Assembly (NCBI RefSeq): GCF_016629525.1
Contig: NZ_AP024269.1
Location: 5,288,286-5,352,285, forward strand
Direction of reading: 5' to 3'
Length of the DNA: 64,000 nt
DNA from: Kaistia sp. 32K
GTDB taxonomy: Bacteria > Pseudomonadota > Alphaproteobacteria > Rhizobiales > Kaistiaceae
The first letter of the stretch is position 1, and each line of letters begins with the position of its first letter. The translations under genes and the position numbers were made by a program. The notes beneath the pieces are model-generated. The model saw only the letters and a program-made list of their open reading frames with translations, was not told where the DNA came from and did no database searches. Positions 60,097-64,000 of this stretch are shown piece by piece.

Positions 60097-60767
60097 GGAG
60101 GAACTGCTTCTGATAGCTGCGGCAGGAGGTCCGCCATCCTCTCGACGATTCGGTCGGCGCCGGCCTCGGCGAGCATGCCGCCTGCGTTGCGCCCGGTATA
60201 GTGGCCGCCGCCGATAAATCCCCAGACCGTCATGCCGGCCGCCTTGCCGGCGAGCACGCCGCTGACGCTGTCCTCGAGCACCAGCGTCCGCGCCGGCGGG
60301 ACGCCCATCCTCTCGGCGGCGAGCAGGAAGATGTCCGGCGCCGGCTTGCCGCGCGCCACCATGGTGGTGTCGAAGACGTTGGCGCCGAAGAAGGGCGCGA
60401 GCTTCGTCAGCCCCAGCGACAGGCGGATGCGCTCCGGCGTGCTCGACGAGGCGATGCAGCGCGGCGCCCTGAGGCCGTTGAGCAGCCGGATGGCATCCGG
60501 CATGACGCGCAGCGCGGTCTTGTAGCGGGAAAGCAGCAGGGTATTGAGTTCGGCGGCGAAGCCGGCCGGCAGCGGCGCGCCGGTGCGGCGGCGGTAATCC
60601 TCCTCGACGACGCTGAAGCCGCGGCCGAGGAAGTGCTCGAAGATCTCGTTCAGCGTCAGCGAGACGCCGTGCCGTTCGAGCGTCTCGCGCAGGCAGCCGC
60701 AGGCGATGATCTCGCTGTCCACGAGCACGCCGTCCAGATCGAAGACAACCAGTTCGAATGCCGACAC
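60093..60767 (-). CDS. HAD hydrolase, beta-phosphoglucomutase-like
   Basis: A protein of 224 residues. [11 protein letters not shown] (residues 9-19) is motif I with nucleophile Asp10; SSSTPERI is motif [18 protein letters not shown] supplies Lys; [17 protein letters not shown] is motif IV. This fits the sugar-phosphatase/phosphoglucomutase branch. It starts the unit that runs into SorC (ATGA overlap) and may dephosphorylate a polyol or sugar phosphate. Confidence 0.83.
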   Translation of the reverse strand: MSAFELVVFDLDGVLVDSEIIACGCLRETLERHGVSLTLNEIFEHFLGRGFSVVEEDYRRRTGAPLPAGFAAELNTLLLSRYKTALRVMPDAIRLLNGLRAPRCIASSSTPERIRLSLGLTKLAPFFGANVFDTTMVARGKPAPDIFLLAAERMGVPPARTLVLEDSVSGVLAGKAAGMTVWGFIGGGHYTGRNAGGMLAEAGADRIVERMADLLPQLSEAVPP

Positions 60768-60936
60768 GATGCTGCCTGCCTCGGCCGAGAGAGGTTTGCC
60801 GTTAGCAGAGCATTAAATCAGGCGCAGAGCAATTGATCATTGCGAGGTCGGCGATGCGCCGCTTTTGGCGGCGCTTGGACCGGTTGTCTCGGGCGGATGC
60901 GTTTCAGGCGTGCCGGAGGGTAGGGGACCAACGTCC

Positions 60937-61149
60937 CTAGCGCGGCGGCGCGTCGTACCGGGTGGTTCCGGCCTTGTCCGGCTCGTCGCCCTGCTGGCGG
61001 GCGGGGTCGCGCGGCTCGGCCTGGTTCTCCGGATGGTCGCCCTGGACATCGGGCGGCCGGTGCGTGTTGCCGAAGCTGCTGTTGCCGCCGGGCTTGTCGT
61101 TGTCGTTCGGTCTCTTCTGGGGCGTCTGGGGCGTCTGGGGCGTCGACAT
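60937..61149 (-). CDS. Small hydrophilic, probably disordered protein
   Basis: A 70-residue protein. It opens with STPQTPQTPQ, is rich in Pro, Asp, Asn, Gly, Gln and Arg, and has no hydrophobic core, so it is probably unfolded. GGAG stands 6 bases before ATG 61149. I recognise no family. It lies between the polyol unit and the GntR gene and stands alone. Confidence 0.6.
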   Translation of the reverse strand: MSTPQTPQTPQKRPNDNDKPGGNSSFGNTHRPPDVQGDHPENQAEPRDPARQQGDEPDKAGTTRYDAPPR

Positions 61150-61216
61150 GCTGAATCTCCTTCGCGTTGTCACGAAGAGAACCCGCTCGCGCCGGTCCGG
61201 TTCCGTTGCGAGAGGC

Positions 61217-62209
61217 TCAGCCGACGGCGATCAGGAAGGGAACCGGGCGGATCGGCACCAGCCATTCCGGCCGCGCTAGGCGCTGCAGATTGGTGCCGAC
61301 CGAGCGCCGCAGGTGCTGTTCCAGCGCCTTCTGCGCCTTTTCCGGCGCGCCGGCGATCAGGTGGTCGAAGATCTCCAGATGCTCGACCAGCATCTCGTCG
61401 AGATCGGGATGGACGAGGAAGATGTCATGCACGGCGATCAGCGGCAGCTGGCTGCGGTGGATGGCGTGGCGCAGCTGGCGGTTGGAGCATTTCAGCACGG
61501 TGTCGACATGCAGGTCGTGCTCGAGGCGGGCGAGGCGAGCGGCTTCGCGCGTGCCCGACTGCACGCTCAGGATCCGCTCGCGCTTGCGGCGGAGGTCCGC
61601 CTTGTCGAGGCTGGGCCAGGCGAGCGCCAGCGCCAGCGGTTCCAGCAGCCAGCGCATCTCGAAATGCTCGCGCACCAGCTCCGGCGTCAGCGGCCCGGCA
61701 TACCAGCGCTGGTTGCGGTCCTGGGTGACGAGGCCGGCGCGGTCGAGCGTGGTCAGCACCTCATGCGCCACGGTGCGGCTGACGCGATAATGCTCGGCGA
61801 GCAGGCTCTCGTTCAGCTGGAACCGGCCATAGGGCAGGATACAGGCGACGATATGCTCGACCTCGGGATAGATCGTCGCCCGCCGGTTGCGCGTCTTCGG
61901 CTCGAGTATACGGATGTCGGGAAGCGTCAGCCCGGCCTCGACCAGGTCGCGGCGGAGCGGCGCGGCGTCGGTGTCATCGCCGATCATCAGCCCGCGCCCG
62001 CCGAACCGGCTGACCAGGCCCTCGTCCTCCAGCCGCTTCAGCGCCACGCCGGCCGGGATCCGGCTCGACTGGAAGGCGCGGGCCAGCGCCGTCTCGCCGA
62101 CGACGAGACCGTTCGGCAGCGCGCCGTCGACGATGTGCCGCCGCAGGACGCGGTAGATCACCTCGTAGAGCGGCAGGCTCTCGTCGTTCGGCTGCGGCTC
62201 GGTCGTCAT
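61217..62209 (-). CDS. GntR/FadR-type regulator with two winged-helix domains
   Basis: A protein of 330 residues. A first GntR winged helix is about residues 13-78 (LYEVIYRVLRRHIVDGALPNGLVVGETALARAFQSSRIPAGVALKRLEDEGLV), a second about 115-170 (HIVACILPYGRFQLNESLLAEHYRVSRTVAHEVLTTLDRAGLV), then an FCD ligand domain (EMRWLLEPLALALA, DLHVDTVLKCSNRQL). It follows the RbsA-type ATPase gene by 135 bases and probably controls that importer. Confidence 0.85.
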   Translation of the reverse strand: MTTEPQPNDESLPLYEVIYRVLRRHIVDGALPNGLVVGETALARAFQSSRIPAGVALKRLEDEGLVSRFGGRGLMIGDDTDAAPLRRDLVEAGLTLPDIRILEPKTRNRRATIYPEVEHIVACILPYGRFQLNESLLAEHYRVSRTVAHEVLTTLDRAGLVTQDRNQRWYAGPLTPELVREHFEMRWLLEPLALALAWPSLDKADLRRKRERILSVQSGTREAARLARLEHDLHVDTVLKCSNRQLRHAIHRSQLPLIAVHDIFLVHPDLDEMLVEHLEIFDHLIAGAPEKAQKALEQHLRRSVGTNLQRLARPEWLVPIRPVPFLIAVG

Positions 62210-62344
62210 CGTCCCGCGTTCCCGCGCGGTCGCCGCCCGGGGGCGCGACCGCCGTCCTCCCTCTCCGGTTCCGGATGGCCCGGGCGCTCAGCCAGAAAAT
62301 CGCTCGCCATCGCCCGGTTCCTTCGTTCCCGCCAGGCGTCCGGC

Positions 62345-63874
62345 CTAGCCGTGCGCCGCGGCGGCGGCGCACGGTTCGGTGTCGGCATGGATAAAGCCCA
62401 TGATCTCGCGGCTCATCGGCTCGTAGCGGCGCGAATTCTCGATCGTGCCGGTGAGCGCGAAGTCGTTCATCACCAGGATGCGGTCGGCCAGCGTGATCAT
62501 CTCCGGCATGTCGCTTGAGATCAAAAGCACCGAGAGGCCCTCGCGGGTGATCTCGCCGATCAGCTCGTGGATCGCCGTCTTGGTCTTGATGTCGATGCCG
62601 ACGGTCGGCTCGTCGATGATCAGGATCTCGACGCCGGCGGCCAGCCACTTGGCGATCGACACCTTCTGCTGGTTGCCGCCCGAGAGCTTGCCGACCGCCT
62701 GCTCGATCGACGGCGTCTTGACCTCGAGCTTGGCGACCAGCGGCTCGACCACCTTGCGCTCGGAGGCGCGACTGATCAGGCCGAGACCGGAGGCGATGCG
62801 CCGCCAGACCGAGATCGCGATGTTCGAGCGGATCGGATGGGTGAGGATCAGGCCCTCGGCCTTGCGGTCCTCCGAGATGTAGCCGAGCTTGTGGCGGCGG
62901 ATCGCCGTCGGCACGTCGGGGATGGTGACGGCCTGGCCGTTCAGGCGCAGTTCGCCGGCGGTGATCTTGGCGTCGCCGATGAGCGCGCGGGCGAGCTCGG
63001 TGCGGCCGGCCCCGACCAGGCCGTAGAGGCCGAGGATCTCGCCCTTGTGCAGCTGGAAGCTGATATCGCGATGGCCGAAAGACGTGCCGAGGCCCTTGGC
63101 TTCCAGCACGGTCTTCGAGCGGTCGATGTCGCGCTTGCCCATCTCGGCGACGCGCTCCTCGCGGCCGATCATGGCGGAGACGATCTTGCCGCGATCCATC
63201 TCGGCGATCGGCCGGCCGGCGGCGGCGATGCGGCCGTCGCGCAGCACCGTGACGCGATCCGAGATCGCCATCACTTCTTCCAGCTTGTGCGACACGAAGA
63301 CGATCGCCTTGCCCTCGTCGCGCAGGCGGCGGACGACGGCGAACAGCGCATCGGCCTCATGGCCGGTGATGGAGGCGGTCGGCTCGTCGAGCAGCAGCAC
63401 CTGCGCTTCCAGCGACAGCGCCTTGGCGATCTCGACGATCTGCATCTGCGCCACCGACAGGTGACGGACCTCGGTGCGGGTGTCGATCGTCGGGTCGATC
63501 ATGTCGAGGAATTTGCGCGCTTCGGCGTGCACCTTGTCGAAGTCGACGACGCCGTTCCGGGTCGGCGGCCGCTCGATCATGATGTTCTCGCCGACCGTGA
63601 AGCGCGGGATCAGGTTGCGCTCCTGGTGCACGGCCGAGATGCCGGCGGCGATCGCGTCGCGCGGCGAATGGAAGTCGACGGGCTTGCCGTCGACCAGCAG
63701 GCGGCCGCGATCCGGCCGGTACAGGCCGGTGATGATCTTGATCAGCGTCGACTTGCCGGCGCCGTTCTCGCCCATCAGCGCGTGGGTTTCGCCGGGCAGG
63801 ATCTCGAACGAGGCGCTATCGAGCGCGGTGACGCCCGGAAAATCCTTGCCGATGCCTTCAATGGTAAGACGCAT
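62345..63874 (-). CDS. Sugar ABC transporter ATPase with two domains (RbsA/MglA type)
   Basis: A protein of 509 residues. Domain 1: Walker A GENGAGKST (about 36-44), signature LSVAQMQIVEIAKAL, Walker B VLLLDEPTAS. Domain 2: GLVGAGRTELARAL (a degenerate Walker A, normal for the family), signature LSGGNQQKV, Walker B ILIIDEPTVGID. This is the CUT2 type, used for ribose, galactose and similar monosaccharides. It starts 2 bases after the permease stop. Confidence 0.9.
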   Translation of the reverse strand: MRLTIEGIGKDFPGVTALDSASFEILPGETHALMGENGAGKSTLIKIITGLYRPDRGRLLVDGKPVDFHSPRDAIAAGISAVHQERNLIPRFTVGENIMIERPPTRNGVVDFDKVHAEARKFLDMIDPTIDTRTEVRHLSVAQMQIVEIAKALSLEAQVLLLDEPTASITGHEADALFAVVRRLRDEGKAIVFVSHKLEEVMAISDRVTVLRDGRIAAAGRPIAEMDRGKIVSAMIGREERVAEMGKRDIDRSKTVLEAKGLGTSFGHRDISFQLHKGEILGLYGLVGAGRTELARALIGDAKITAGELRLNGQAVTIPDVPTAIRRHKLGYISEDRKAEGLILTHPIRSNIAISVWRRIASGLGLISRASERKVVEPLVAKLEVKTPSIEQAVGKLSGGNQQKVSIAKWLAAGVEILIIDEPTVGIDIKTKTAIHELIGEITREGLSVLLISSDMPEMITLADRILVMNDFALTGTIENSRRYEPMSREIMGFIHADTEPCAAAAAHG

Positions 63875-63876
63875 GA

Positions 63877-64000
63877 TCAGGCGCCTCCGGCGCGGACGGC
63901 GCGCAGCCGGTTGAGGCCGACCGCGGCGAGGATGAGGGCGCCGAGCAGGAACTGCACCCAGTACGGGTCGACCTTGGCCAGCACCATGCCGTTCTGGATG
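63877..64000 (-). CDS. Monosaccharide ABC permease, RbsC type (C-terminal part)
   Basis: Only the last 41 codons are in the window, ending in TGA at 63877-63879. The peptide IQNGMVLAKVDPYWVQFLLG then LILAAVGLNRLR is the typical last membrane helix of RbsC-type permeases. It pairs with the RbsA-type ATPase. The rest of the gene, and probably the binding protein, lie beyond the edge. Confidence 0.8.
   Translation of the reverse strand, partial: IQNGMVLAKVDPYWVQFLLGALILAAVGLNRLRAVRAGGA

Overview
The window joins the right-hand end of an integrated tailed phage (about 1-14101) to about 50 kb of chromosome from a GC-rich alphaproteobacterium. Abundant periplasmic-binding-protein sugar ABC importers, polyol and nucleoside catabolic operons, rhizobial-style intergenic palindromes and a tRNA-Arg(ACG) fragment at the junction all point to Hyphomicrobiales (Rhizobiales). 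The genus cannot be named from sequence alone.

Prophage, 1-14101. The part visible is the late module of a contractile-tail phage. It runs from a tail protein cut by the edge through a LysM/gp25-like baseplate wedge, a beta-helix tailspike, baseplate J, four baseplate or distal-tail proteins and an S74 tail fibre. A tightly overlapping lysis cassette follows: holin-like protein, signal-anchor endolysin, small XhlA-like protein, 35-residue membrane peptide, i-spanin and o-spanin. On the other strand lie a DksA/TraR zinc-finger protein and a tyrosine integrase next to attR, which is the 3' end of tRNA-Arg(ACG).

Chromosome, 14102-31770. A LysR regulator faces an operon with an MBL hydrolase, MalF/MalG permeases, binding protein, MalK-type ATPase, HAD phosphatase, HD hydrolase and a GH2 glycosidase that lacks the usual acid/base glutamate. 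Next come an Rrf2 regulator facing a Tat-exported epoxide hydrolase, and a lactonase-type MBL protein facing a TetR. Single genes follow: an M15 peptidase, acyltransferase 3, benzoylformate decarboxylase-like enzyme and DoxX.

31770-38510 holds a TetR/SMR efflux pair, a DUF2165 membrane protein, an SDR facing a TetR plus a second SDR, a small winged-helix-like protein and an M3 oligopeptidase.

38587-47360 is a probable (deoxy)nucleoside catabolic region: PfkB kinase, two-domain ALDH16-type dehydrogenase, DeoC aldolase, SorC regulator, nucleoside hydrolase and aldose-epimerase-like protein. An 840-base gene-free stretch full of palindromic repeats interrupts it.

47373-53803 is a LacI-controlled operon (oxidoreductase, sugar isomerase, binding protein, two permeases) with no ATPase of its own. 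53862-60767 is a sorbitol/mannitol-type operon (HAD phosphatase, SorC regulator, binding protein, two permeases, UgpC/SmoK-type ATPase, polyol dehydrogenase). 60937-64000 holds a small disordered protein, a GntR regulator with two winged-helix domains, and the ATPase and permease tail of a ribose-type ABC importer that runs off the edge.

Promoter regions between divergent pairs carry clear palindromic operators, and several operons end in strong hairpin terminators.
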